Shown here piece after piece: positions 16,184 through 24,380 of a stretch of 64,000 nucleotides of DNA. The notes below the pieces were generated by a model. It had not been told where the DNA came from, searched no databases, and saw only the letters and a program-made list of their open reading frames with translations. The DNA lies in assembly GCF_002855515.1 (NCBI RefSeq), contig NZ_PKRP01000005.1, positions 248,001 through 312,000 of the forward strand, written 5' to 3'. The position numbers and the translations under genes are program-made. The stretch comes from Rhizobium sp. TH135. Lineage in GTDB: Bacteria > Pseudomonadota > Alphaproteobacteria > Rhizobiales > Rhizobiaceae. Within the stretch, counting starts at the first letter, position 1, and every line of letters starts with the position of its first letter.

Positions 16184-17116
16184 TTAGTCCTTGATCGGGG
16201 TCAGATGGGCTTCGATCTGCGAGCGATACTGCTGGTAGCGGGTCGGCAGCTTCAGCGCCTCGCCGAGATGAGCCGTATCTTCGTCACGGTTGAAGCCTGG
16301 CTCGTTCGTGGCGATTTCGAACAGCACACCACCCGGCGTGCGGAAATAGATCGCCCAGAAGTAGTCACGGTCGATGACCGGCGTCACCTGGTAACCCGTG
16401 TCGAGCAGCGCCTTGCGAACTTCGAGCTGGGCCGCACGGTCTTCCACGGCAAAGGCGACGTGGTGGACCGAACCTGCACCCTGCTGGGCATGCGATGCAC
16501 CCGGCAGAACTTCGAGATCGATATAGTCGGCACCATTGCCGCCGGTGACCGCGTAGCGAACGAAGTCACCCTGTTTGTCGACGGGCTGGTAGCCCATGAA
16601 CTTCAGGAGTTCGCCGGTCGCACCTTCGTCGCGCAGCCGCATGGTCACACCGCGGAAACCGTGAACCCCTTCCGAAAGCCCAACCGGACCACCGGCGAAG
16701 GGCACGCGGCTGTCGCCATCGACTTCGGCCAGCGCAAAGCCGTCACCATCAGGGCCAGCAAAACGCAGACGGTCTTCACCGAAGAGCGAATAGGAGCCGA
16801 GTTCCTTTACGCCTTGTTTCGACAGGCGTTCCTGCCAGAAACCGAGTGCACCCTTCGGCACAGAGAAGACGGTCTCGGAGACTTCACCGGCACCACGACC
16901 ACCCTTGCCCATATTGGCAAACGGGAAATAGGTCATGACCGATCCGGCATTGCCGACTTCGTCCCCGTAATAGAGGTGGTAGACGTCGGGCGCGTCGAAG
17001 TTGACGGTCTTCTTGACCCGGCGAAGGCCGAGGGTCTTCGTGAAGAAATCGTTGTTTTCCTGGGCATCCGCTGCCATCGAGGTAACGTGATGCAGGCCTT
17101 TGATCTGGGTAAGCAT
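16184..17116 (-). CDS. ring-cleaving dioxygenase, VOC family (MhqO/MhqE-like)
   Basis: This 310-residue protein has two vicinal-oxygen-chelate halves. Metal ligands are apparent in IKGLHHVTSMA (N-terminal His), SVHHVAFAVED (second His, about residue 215) and GVLFEIATNEPGF (Glu, about residue 262). Members related to MhqO, MhqE and LinE cleave hydroquinone-type rings and give resistance to quinones. ATG 17116 follows AAAGGATCAGAGCC; the frame is open farther to 17287 but that part overlaps the regulatory gap. It is divergent from a LysR gene and upstream of the esterase. Confidence 0.9.
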   Translation of the reverse strand: MLTQIKGLHHVTSMAADAQENNDFFTKTLGLRRVKKTVNFDAPDVYHLYYGDEVGNAGSVMTYFPFANMGKGGRGAGEVSETVFSVPKGALGFWQERLSKQGVKELGSYSLFGEDRLRFAGPDGDGFALAEVDGDSRVPFAGGPVGLSEGVHGFRGVTMRLRDEGATGELLKFMGYQPVDKQGDFVRYAVTGGNGADYIDLEVLPGASHAQQGAGSVHHVAFAVEDRAAQLEVRKALLDTGYQVTPVIDRDYFWAIYFRTPGGVLFEIATNEPGFNRDEDTAHLGEALKLPTRYQQYRSQIEAHLTPIKD

Positions 17117-17200
17117 GGCTCTGATCCTTTCCCGGCAATCGCGCCGGCTTTGTTCTGTTGAACGGAATATGGGCCATCGCTTTTCGATTGAGAATAGCTG

Positions 17201-17217
17201 TAATATTGCGGATATTA
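17201..17217. promoter_or_regulatory. inverted repeat, candidate LysR operator
   Basis: TAATAT-TGCGG-ATATTA is a perfect 6-bp inverted repeat with a 5-bp spacer, in the 123-bp gap between the divergent dioxygenase and LysR genes. AT-rich dyads of this size with T-N11-A geometry are typical LysR-type binding sites. Inferred. Confidence 0.5.
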
Positions 17218-17239
17218 TTTCACTTGGAGCAACAATCCG

Positions 17240-18139
17240 ATGGGCGAACTCGAAGCCATCAGGACCTTTCTGACGGTCGCTGACCAAAGCAGCTTCAGCG
17301 CAGCGGCGCGCCTGCTCGCCATGACGCCGGCTTCGGTCACGCGTACGGTCTCAGCCCTCGAAGAACAGCTTGGTGTGCAGCTCCTGTTGCGCACAACGCG
17401 GAAAGTCTCATTGACTTCGGCCGGTGCCGCATATGCGGCCCGCGTCGCGCCGCTGGTCGAAGGTCTTGCTCGGGCGACGGAGGAAACCCGGGACCTGCAG
17501 AAGGTGACGGCAGGGTCGCTCCGGGTTTCGGCACCCATGTCGCTCGGAATGAAAGTACTGCCCACGGTGCTGTCGCAGTTTTCGATCATGCACCCACGCA
17601 CCAGCGTCGCGATCGAACTGTCCGACCGCTTCGTCGACATCCTCCAGGAGAATTACGACCTCGCGATCCGCATCTCGGGTCCACCGACAGACAAGTCGAC
17701 GATCTGGCGCAAGATCCGTCCGGTGTCGCGCCTGCTGGTCGCCTCGCCATCCTTCCTGGCCCGCCATGGCACACCCAAGGTGCCCGAGGATCTTACGACA
17801 CTCGAATGCCTCAGCTATCACGATCAGTCGAAGACCGAGACCTGGGAGCTGAGCCGACCGGGACAAGTCAGGACCGTCGAAGCGCGTGGCCGGTTCTCGA
17901 TCAACAACGGTGATTTTCTCTGCAAGCTTGCGATCGCAGGAGAAGGCATCGCCCTCCTCCCCCGCTTCATCGTTGACGAGGAATTGCGCGCGGGCAAGCT
18001 CGTCGAAGTGCTGCCGGGCTGGAACACGCCCGAGATCTGGCTGACGCTCTACTACCCGCCCTATGAGCAGCTACCGCTTCGAGTGGCAACCTTCTCGGAT
18101 TTCTTCGAGGCCTTCATCAAGGAAAGCTGGGACGCTTAG
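17240..18139 (+). CDS. LysR family transcriptional regulator
   Basis: This 299-residue regulator has an N-terminal winged helix (SFSAAARLLAMTPASVTRTV, residues about 16-36, wing ending TTRKVSLTSAG). A type-2 periplasmic-binding effector domain follows (SLRVSAPMSLGMKVLPTVLS, and FCS-like SPSFLARHGTPKVPEDL). ATG 17240 has TTGGAGCAA upstream. It is divergent from the dioxygenase-esterase pair and presumably regulates them in response to an aromatic or quinone signal. The C-terminal part (WLTLYYPPYEQLPLRVATFS) is normal for the CrgA-like branch. Confidence 0.9.
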   Translation: MGELEAIRTFLTVADQSSFSAAARLLAMTPASVTRTVSALEEQLGVQLLLRTTRKVSLTSAGAAYAARVAPLVEGLARATEETRDLQKVTAGSLRVSAPMSLGMKVLPTVLSQFSIMHPRTSVAIELSDRFVDILQENYDLAIRISGPPTDKSTIWRKIRPVSRLLVASPSFLARHGTPKVPEDLTTLECLSYHDQSKTETWELSRPGQVRTVEARGRFSINNGDFLCKLAIAGEGIALLPRFIVDEELRAGKLVEVLPGWNTPEIWLTLYYPPYEQLPLRVATFSDFFEAFIKESWDA

Positions 18140-18156
18140 ACGCGTCCTGCCCCGCT

Positions 18157-18843
18157 TCAGCGGTCGCGCCCGAGAAACTCGCCGATCTCTTGGGCGATCT
18201 TGTCGGTTGCGATCGGCACATCGACCTTCTTCACCCGTTCGAACAGGGGCTCGGGAATGGCGGCCTTGCGCGCCTCTGCCAGTCCCTCGAAGAAGCGCGG
18301 CGAAAACTCCGGATGCGGCTGGTAGGAAAGCCCCCAGTCGCCGTAGCGAATGACGGCGTTCTCGCAAGCATCCGTCTTGCCGACGACCTCAGCCCCCTCA
18401 GGCACGCGGATCACCTGGTCCTGATGCCAGGCAAGCAGGACCTGCTCCTCACCCGTATCGGAACGCTTGTAGGTCACGGGGCCTGCAGACCAGCCACCCT
18501 TGAACTTCTCGACCTCGCCACCGAGCGCTTTCGCCATCACCTGATGGCCGAAGCAGATGCCGACCATCGGAACCTTGGCCGCATGCACCTGTCGGATGAA
18601 ATCTTCGAGCTGGCGGATCCACGGGTGATCCTCGTAGACGCCGAACTTGGAACCCGTGAGCAGCCAGCCATCGACGTCTGTCGGGCTGTCCGGAAACTCG
18701 CCGTCCACAACGAAATAGCGTTTGAAGGTGAAATCGAATTTGCCGAGCAGAGCGGCAAACATGTCGGCGTAGTTGCCATACTGGTTCGCGAGTTCGGCAG
18801 GCGAATGGCCGGTGACGAGGATGCCGATTGTCTTTGCGGTCAT
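18157..18843 (-). CDS. class I glutamine amidotransferase-like protein
   Basis: This 228-residue protein has the nucleophile elbow MVGICFGHQVMAKALGG (Cys near residue 98) and the HxE pair in SYQPHPEFSPRF (about residue 178), so the glutaminase triad is present. The N-terminal TGHSPAELANQYGNYADMF and GSKFGVYEDHPWI resemble the stand-alone GMP-synthase-like amidotransferases, some of which act on gamma-glutamyl compounds. It is encoded divergently from a GntR regulator across a 159-bp gap that contains a perfect palindrome. No synthetase partner is adjacent, so a gamma-glutamyl hydrolase role is as likely as amidotransfer. Confidence 0.87.
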   Translation of the reverse strand: MTAKTIGILVTGHSPAELANQYGNYADMFAALLGKFDFTFKRYFVVDGEFPDSPTDVDGWLLTGSKFGVYEDHPWIRQLEDFIRQVHAAKVPMVGICFGHQVMAKALGGEVEKFKGGWSAGPVTYKRSDTGEEQVLLAWHQDQVIRVPEGAEVVGKTDACENAVIRYGDWGLSYQPHPEFSPRFFEGLAEARKAAIPEPLFERVKKVDVPIATDKIAQEIGEFLGRDR

Positions 18844-18914
18844 GTGAGTTTCCTGGAACGTCGCGAATGAAGGCCTTCAGGCCTTGCACTCCGTCTGACT
18901 ATACCAAATGTTAG

Positions 18915-18924
18915 TTTGATCAAA
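18915..18924. promoter_or_regulatory. palindrome in the GATase-GntR divergent gap
   Basis: TTTGATCAAA is a perfect 10-bp palindrome within an AT-rich stretch (ACCAAATGTTAGTTTGATCA begins at 18903). FCD-type GntR regulators bind short palindromes of this kind, so this is a candidate operator for the adjacent regulator. Confidence 0.4.
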
Positions 18925-19002
18925 TTTCAAGAGGGTAAATGTCCGAACCCCGAATGTCAGGCAACGGACATCGATAACAAACAGGGAGAACGCGGTCGAA
19001 CC

Positions 19003-19692
19003 ATGGCGATCGAGGAACGCAAGGCGGAGGAATCACGCAAGCAGCGCGTCTACCGGACGCTGCGTGCCCGTATCATGTCGGGCGCAGTCGCCCCTGGTCT
19101 GGCGATCACTATCAATGGCGTCGCCGATGACCTCGGGGTAAGCGCCATGCCCGTGCGCGAGGCTCTGCATCGCCTGGTCGCGGATGGTGCGCTCGAATAT
19201 CTCGACAATCGCCGCGTCCGCGTGCCGGAAATGACCCTCTTAAAATTCGAGGAGATCATCGCCGCCCGCACCGCCCTCGAAACGCTCGCGGCCATGCGGG
19301 CGCTGCCCCATATCGACATGGCAAGGCTGAAGCGGCTGCAGGTGATCGATGCGGAGATTGACCAGGCCTATGGCACCGATGATCTGCTCCGCTCGACGGA
19401 GCTCAACTTCCTGTTCCACCGCACCTTGTATGAGCCGGGGGCGAGCGGCGTTCTGCTCGAACTGATCGAGTCCGTCTGGCTGCGCCTCGGTCCCTTCATG
19501 CGTCTGGCGACTGCAAAGCTCGAAGAAAGTTATCGCATCGACCGCCACGCCGAAGCGATGGACGCGATCCGGGCCAATGACATGCAAGCCCTCGCAAAGG
19601 CGATCGAAGCAGATATCCAGGACGGTGTCGGTCATCTCGGCCGGCATTTCCTGCGTGAGGAAGCATCATCTGTACCGAGAGCGACCAGCTAA
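19003..19692 (+). CDS. GntR family regulator with FCD domain
   Basis: This 229-residue protein has a GntR winged helix at residues about 15-78 (TLRARIMSGAVAPGLAITIN, DLGVSAMPVREALHRLVADG). An FCD domain follows with ELNFLFHRTLYEPGAS and the late metal-site His of RIDRHAEAMDAI. ATG 19003 is preceded at some distance by ACAGGGAGAA; an in-frame extension back to 18916 covers the presumed promoter and is less likely. It is divergent from the glutamine amidotransferase gene and probably controls it. The effector is unknown, but FCD proteins usually sense organic or amino acids. Confidence 0.9.
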   Translation: MAIEERKAEESRKQRVYRTLRARIMSGAVAPGLAITINGVADDLGVSAMPVREALHRLVADGALEYLDNRRVRVPEMTLLKFEEIIAARTALETLAAMRALPHIDMARLKRLQVIDAEIDQAYGTDDLLRSTELNFLFHRTLYEPGASGVLLELIESVWLRLGPFMRLATAKLEESYRIDRHAEAMDAIRANDMQALAKAIEADIQDGVGHLGRHFLREEASSVPRATS

Positions 19693-20067
19693 GCAGCAGA
19701 AACTGATGCTAAGGCCCGCTTTCACAGCGCATGCCGCAACGGGAGGGAGCCAAATCGCGCGCGCCGCTGCATCCCAAGGCTGCAATTTGACTGCAGAATG
19801 TCGACCCGATCGGCGCCATACCGGCCGCGGCGCCATTCGCCGCCTCCACCACCCGACACCTTTGACCAACCGGGAGATGTGACAGCACAGGCTCAGGCAA
19901 GCCTTGGCGAATAAAACGGCATCATGCTGGGTGGTCTAACGAACTGCCGGGCGAGACCTTGTGCCGGAACGCGCTGAAAATGTTGAGACGCATAGCCTCG
20001 ATCAGATGGATGCAAGCCGGTGAAACACTTTTGAGCGCATTCGTTTGAAAACAAGAGGCCGATAGAC
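19693..20067. other. 375-bp non-coding gap before the repeat-protein gene
   Basis: No supported gene is present. The stretch holds the end of the GntR unit and the leader of the repeat-protein gene. GGCGCC occurs twice, 11 bp apart, near 19814-19836. AAGAGG about 9 bases before ATG 20068 is the ribosome-binding site. I see no convincing sigma-70 or sigma-54 promoter. Confidence 0.5.
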
Positions 20068-23000
20068 ATGACGTCGCCCATTTCCCTGCTCAGCCCCGCC
20101 CAGATCCGGGCACTGCCCAATTCGACCGTGAGCTCCTGGTCCGACGAGGAGGTGAGCCAGCTTTCGAGCACGCAGGTCAACGCGCTGACGTCGTCGCAGA
20201 TTTCCGCCCTCCAGACTGAGGCTGTAGCAGGGCTGTCGACCGCGCAGTTGAAGGCCATTGCCCCGCGCTCGATCACCGGTCTTACCCTTGACCAGATCAC
20301 CGCCCTCTCGACGGAAGATGTTTCAAGCCTGGCGGTGGCGCAGGTTGCGGCACTCTCGGCAAGCCAGCTAGGCGGACTGAGCACCGAACAGTCCGAGGCC
20401 CTGACGCCTGCGCAAGTGGCAAAACTGACCGCGACCCAGCTCAGCGCCTTCAGCGCCGAGGATCTGGCGACCTTCTCGGCCGAAGACATGGCCGCCATCA
20501 ACACGGCCGCCCTGAGGGGACAATCGCCGGAAAGACTGGCGGGTCTCACCACCACCCAGATTGCGGCACTCAAGACGACACAGATCTCGGCTCTGACGCC
20601 GGCGCAGATCGCGGCACTGACACCTGAGCAGGTTGCAGCTTTCTCCAACAGCCAGATTACAGCGCTCAGCCCCACGCAGGTCGGGGCAATGACGACGGAA
20701 CAGCTCGGCGCCCTCTCGACGACACAGTTTTCCGCTATCAGCGCCCGTGGCGTGACGGGGCTGACAACGACCCAGATCGCAGCGCTCGGCAACGAAAAGA
20801 TCGGAGCCCTCACCAATGCGCAAATGACGGCTCTGACCTCGAAGCAACTAGGCGCGCTCTCTGTCGAGCAAGTTGCCGGCCTTTCGAACGGCCAGATTGC
20901 GGCCATCAATCCCCGCGCCATTTCCGGCCTGACCGCGGATCATATCGCCGGCATGTCTCCGTCCCAGACATCGGCGATGACGGGGGCCCAGATTGCGGCG
21001 CTCACCCGCACACAGATGTCGGCCTTCACTGAAGACCAGCTGGCCGCCCTCACCACCACACAGATCAGAGCGCTGGGCCCAACCCAGATTGCCGCCCTGC
21101 CGACATCCGCGATTGAGGGCTTCACCACCACGCAGATTGCAGCACTGCCGTCGAAGGCCGTGGCCGGCTTGAGTGCCGGCCAACTCGCGGCGATGAGCAC
21201 CGATCAGCTGAAGAGCCTCACCACGGCACAGATCGCCGCGATGAATGCCAGCCAGATCGGCAGCCTGTCGACGGCCCAGATCGGAGCCCTGTCTCCAACC
21301 CAGCTTGGCGCGATCAGCGTGTCAGCCGTGACGGGGCTGACAACGGATCAGATCTCCTCTCTGAGCGTCACCCAGGTCGCATCCATGACGACCTCGCAGA
21401 TTTCGGCGCTGAAGGCGACCCAGGCGGCTGCGTTCACACCGGACCAGATCGCAGGCTTCACACCGACACAGGTGCGCGGGCTGACCGGTGTGCAGATCGC
21501 AGCCATGCCGGAAGATGCGATTGCCAGCTTCTCTGAGGAACAGATCGCAGCGCTCAGCGCACGCGCCATCACCGGCCTGACTGTCGACCAGATCGGGTCG
21601 CTCACTGCAGATCAGCTCGACGCCCTCTCCACCACCCAGATTGGTGCGCTCTCAGCAGCCCAGGTAGCAGCCTTGCCGGCTGAATCCGTCGCGGCAATGA
21701 GCCCAGTGAAAATCGCCGCCATCAGTGCCAAGGCGATCACCGGCCTGACGCCGGAACGCATCGCAACCCTGGCGCCCGATCAGGTAGCAGCGCTGACGGC
21801 GACCCAGATCCGGGCTCTGAAGGCCGAGCAGGTCGCGGGCCTCACCGCATTCCAGACCGAAGCGATGAGCAACGGCCAGATTGCAGCTTTGAGTGCCGCT
21901 CAGCTGTCCGCCCTATCGGTGCCGGCGGTAAAGGCATGGTCGCCCTCGCAGGTCGGCGCCATCGCGGCCGCCTCGATCACGGGGCTGACCACGGATCAGA
22001 TTGCCGCCCTCGAGGACAACCAGATCGATGGACTGAACTCTGCACAGATCTCGAAGATGAGCGGCGCCCAGATCGGATCCTTGTCCGAAGTGCAGCTGTC
22101 AGCCCTCACACCAGCCGAGATTGCCGCGATTTCAACAAGCGCCATCTCCTCGATCTCAGCCGACAAGATCGACAGCCTGAGCCTCGAACAGATTGCGAAG
22201 CTGACCTCCGCGCAGATCGCGGCGATGAAAAACGAGCAGGTCGTTGCCTTCACGCCGACCCAACTTGCATCGCTGAGCGCCAGCCAGTTGCAGGCCGTGA
22301 CCGCAGCCCAGATCGCGTCCCTGTCGCCGAGCAACATCGCATCGCTGTCGCGTGAACAGATCGCCGGCCTGTCCGCTCGGACGATTGCAGCCTTGAGCAC
22401 CGATCAGATCGCGGCAATGTCGTCCGATCAGGTCGAGGCGATGACGGCAACCCAGGTTGCGGGCCTGACCGCAGCGCAGCTCGGCGCCATGCGCGCGGCA
22501 GATATCCTGGCGTTCCAGCCGGCAGAGATGGCAGCCATCACGACGAGCGCCTTGAGCGGGATCGATGCTGAAACCATCGCTGCCATGAACCTCGATCAGA
22601 TTGCAGCCCTCACGCCGGCCCAGCTCGGTGCATTGAGTGCTGACCAGACGGCAGCCTTGACCCCGACCCAGGTCGATGCGCTGAGCGCAAAGCAGGTTGC
22701 CGGCTTTGGTGCGACCCAGGCTGCAGCCCTGACGACGGCATCGCTCGGCGTGATGTCTCAGGAGCAGATCGCGGCCTTGAGCACGACGGCCATCGCCGCA
22801 CTGTCCACGACACAGATCACGGCTCTGTCGTCCAATCAGATCGAATCCCTGACCACCGCGCAGATGGGTGCCCTGACGGCAACGCAGGTCGCGGCGCTGA
22901 CGCCGACCCAGCTTTCCAACCTCCCGGCGACGAAGCTTGCCGCGATCAGCGCTGCCGGGATCGCCGGCATGACGACACAGCAGATCGCGGTGCTGGGCGC

Positions 23001-24315
23001 CGACCAGATCACCGCACTGACTGCCGCCCAGATCACGGCCTTGACGCCAAGCCAGGTCGGTGCGCTCACGCCCCAGCAGGTAACCCTTCTCTCGACCACA
23101 CAGATCGGCGCACTCAGCGCAAGCCAGATGGCCCTGCTCAGCAATGACAGCCTCGCCACGCTGACCAGCGATAAGATCGCAGCGCTGAACGTCAAGACGA
23201 TCCCGGGCCTGACGGCGACCCAGATCGCCTCCATGTCGACGACGCAGATCGACAGCCTGAGCCAGACCCAGATCGCAGCTTTGACCTCGACACAGATCGG
23301 CGCACTCTCCTCGGCGCAGCTTGCAACGCTGTCGAACACCGAGCTGGCATCCATCTCGCCGGCAGCGATCACGGGCCTGTCGGCCGCCAACATCGCGGGC
23401 CTCAGCCAGGAACAGATCGGCGTTCTGACAGCAGCCCAGGTCGGTGCTTTGACCTTCGACCAGTTGAACGCGCTGAAACCTGATCAGCTCGGCGTCATGA
23501 CGGCAACCCAGATCGGCGCGCTAACCGCGACCCAGATCGCCTCGCTCTCGGCCGGGACCATTTCCGCCCTGTCGACAACGCAGATTGCAGCCATCGCCCC
23601 CAAAGCCATTCCGGGCCTGAGCACTGCGCAGATAGCGACCCTGACGTCCAGCCAGGTCGATGCGATGACATCGGCGCAGTTTGGCGCCCTGAGCGGAACA
23701 CAGTTGGCAGCCTTCAGTTCGACGGCTCTAGAAACGCTGACGGCGACGGACATCGCAGCACTGTCCCCGACGGCAGTGAGCGGCTTGTCGCCCGCGATCT
23801 TCGCCACATTGCAGCCCGAACAGATCTCCGCCCTGACGACGGGCCAGGTCGCCGGCCTGACCTATCACCAACTGAGGGCGATGACCCAGGATCAGGTCGG
23901 TGCGCTGACATCCGCGCAGATCGGTTCGATGAACGCCATCCAGCTCGCAACACTCGGGACCGATAGGGTCGCCTGGTTGTCGACATCGCAGGTTGCCGCC
24001 ATGGACGCCAAGGCGATCAGCGGCCTGACGGTCGCACAGGTGAGCGCGCTGACGGCCGGACAAGCCGAGGCACTGACACCGACACAGGTCGCAGGGCTGA
24101 ATTCCGCGCAGTTGTCGGCCCTTGGCGCCAACAACTTCCGGACCTTCTCCGCCGATGACATTGCTGCAATCAGCGAGCAGGCCCTGCCAGGGCTGACAGT
24201 GGGTCAGATCTCCAACATGACCACCGCACAGCTCCAGGCGATCAGCGCGACCCAGTCGAACAATCTGAGCCCTGAACAGATTGCCGCGGTTCTCGCCGCC
24301 TATGCGGCGACCTGA
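20068..24315 (+). CDS. giant octapeptide-repeat protein with 17-octad super-repeat
   Basis: I do not recognise a named gene. The 1415-residue product is almost wholly octapeptides of the form x-x-Q-I/V-x-A-L-S/T (examples TTQIAALG, PTQVGAMT, AAQLSALS). Counting octads shows that some lack the Gln and read like ARAITGLT. These recur in the order +7, +8, +2, giving a super-period of 17 octads (136 residues). From the ARGVTGLT codons at 20743 to AKAISGLT at 24007 there are 3264 bp, exactly 8 x 408. The first 225 residues are a less regular lead-in; the end is PEQIAAVL, AAYAAT. I see no signal peptide, membrane segment, Cys or RTX motif. S/T-x-x-Q resembles a helix N-cap box, so a stack of short helices is possible. 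Adhesin, scaffold or secreted filament are all open. Confidence 0.9.
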   Translation: MTSPISLLSPAQIRALPNSTVSSWSDEEVSQLSSTQVNALTSSQISALQTEAVAGLSTAQLKAIAPRSITGLTLDQITALSTEDVSSLAVAQVAALSASQLGGLSTEQSEALTPAQVAKLTATQLSAFSAEDLATFSAEDMAAINTAALRGQSPERLAGLTTTQIAALKTTQISALTPAQIAALTPEQVAAFSNSQITALSPTQVGAMTTEQLGALSTTQFSAISARGVTGLTTTQIAALGNEKIGALTNAQMTALTSKQLGALSVEQVAGLSNGQIAAINPRAISGLTADHIAGMSPSQTSAMTGAQIAALTRTQMSAFTEDQLAALTTTQIRALGPTQIAALPTSAIEGFTTTQIAALPSKAVAGLSAGQLAAMSTDQLKSLTTAQIAAMNASQIGSLSTAQIGALSPTQLGAISVSAVTGLTTDQISSLSVTQVASMTTSQISALKATQAAAFTPDQIAGFTPTQVRGLTGVQIAAMPEDAIASFSEEQIAALSARAITGLTVDQIGSLTADQLDALSTTQIGALSAAQVAALPAESVAAMSPVKIAAISAKAITGLTPERIATLAPDQVAALTATQIRALKAEQVAGLTAFQTEAMSNGQIAALSAAQLSALSVPAVKAWSPSQVGAIAAASITGLTTDQIAALEDNQIDGLNSAQISKMSGAQIGSLSEVQLSALTPAEIAAISTSAISSISADKIDSLSLEQIAKLTSAQIAAMKNEQVVAFTPTQLASLSASQLQAVTAAQIASLSPSNIASLSREQIAGLSARTIAALSTDQIAAMSSDQVEAMTATQVAGLTAAQLGAMRAADILAFQPAEMAAITTSALSGIDAETIAAMNLDQIAALTPAQLGALSADQTAALTPTQVDALSAKQVAGFGATQAAALTTASLGVMSQEQIAALSTTAIAALSTTQITALSSNQIESLTTAQMGALTATQVAALTPTQLSNLPATKLAAISAAGIAGMTTQQIAVLGADQITALTAAQITALTPSQVGALTPQQVTLLSTTQIGALSASQMALLSNDSLATLTSDKIAALNVKTIPGLTATQIASMSTTQIDSLSQTQIAALTSTQIGALSSAQLATLSNTELASISPAAITGLSAANIAGLSQEQIGVLTAAQVGALTFDQLNALKPDQLGVMTATQIGALTATQIASLSAGTISALSTTQIAAIAPKAIPGLSTAQIATLTSSQVDAMTSAQFGALSGTQLAAFSSTALETLTATDIAALSPTAVSGLSPAIFATLQPEQISALTTGQVAGLTYHQLRAMTQDQVGALTSAQIGSMNAIQLATLGTDRVAWLSTSQVAAMDAKAISGLTVAQVSALTAGQAEALTPTQVAGLNSAQLSALGANNFRTFSADDIAAISEQALPGLTVGQISNMTTAQLQAISATQSNNLSPEQIAAVLAAYAAT
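20743..24006 (+). repeat. eight tandem 408-bp super-repeats in coding sequence
   Basis: Codons 226-1313 form eight units of exactly 408 bp (17 x 24 bp) with no insertion or deletion. Octads 1, 8 and 16 of each unit lack Gln (for example ARAITGLT, AKAITGLT, VPAVKAWS), and octad 7 usually ends in A-I-S or A-I-T. The copies differ at many synonymous and non-synonymous positions, so they are not recent duplicates. Confidence 0.9.
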
Positions 24316-24336
24316 ACCTTAACGCCGAAAATCGGG

Positions 24337-24369
24337 CGTCCGGCTTCCTGAGTAGTCAGGCACCGGACG
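24337..24369. terminator. compound hairpin between convergent genes
   Basis: CGTCCGG (24337-24343) pairs with CCGGACG (24363-24369), and inside it CCTGA pairs with TCAGG around the loop GTAG. No T run follows. It lies between the repeat-protein gene and phnF and probably acts as a terminator or mRNA 3' end for one or both. Confidence 0.55.
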
Positions 24370-24380
24370 TCGTACCGGCC

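Noticed and set aside
20068..24315. 24-bp periodic DNA resembling a CRISPR-like or satellite array
   Set aside because: The period is exactly in frame, units differ in sequence at every step, no spacers exist, and one open frame with a ribosome-binding site spans everything.
20068..24315. Similarity of octads such as LTPEQVAAFS to the first helix of TAL-effector repeats
   Set aside because: Only the short S/T-P-x-Q-V/I-x-A string is shared; the 33-35-residue unit, the variable di-residue and effector ends are absent.
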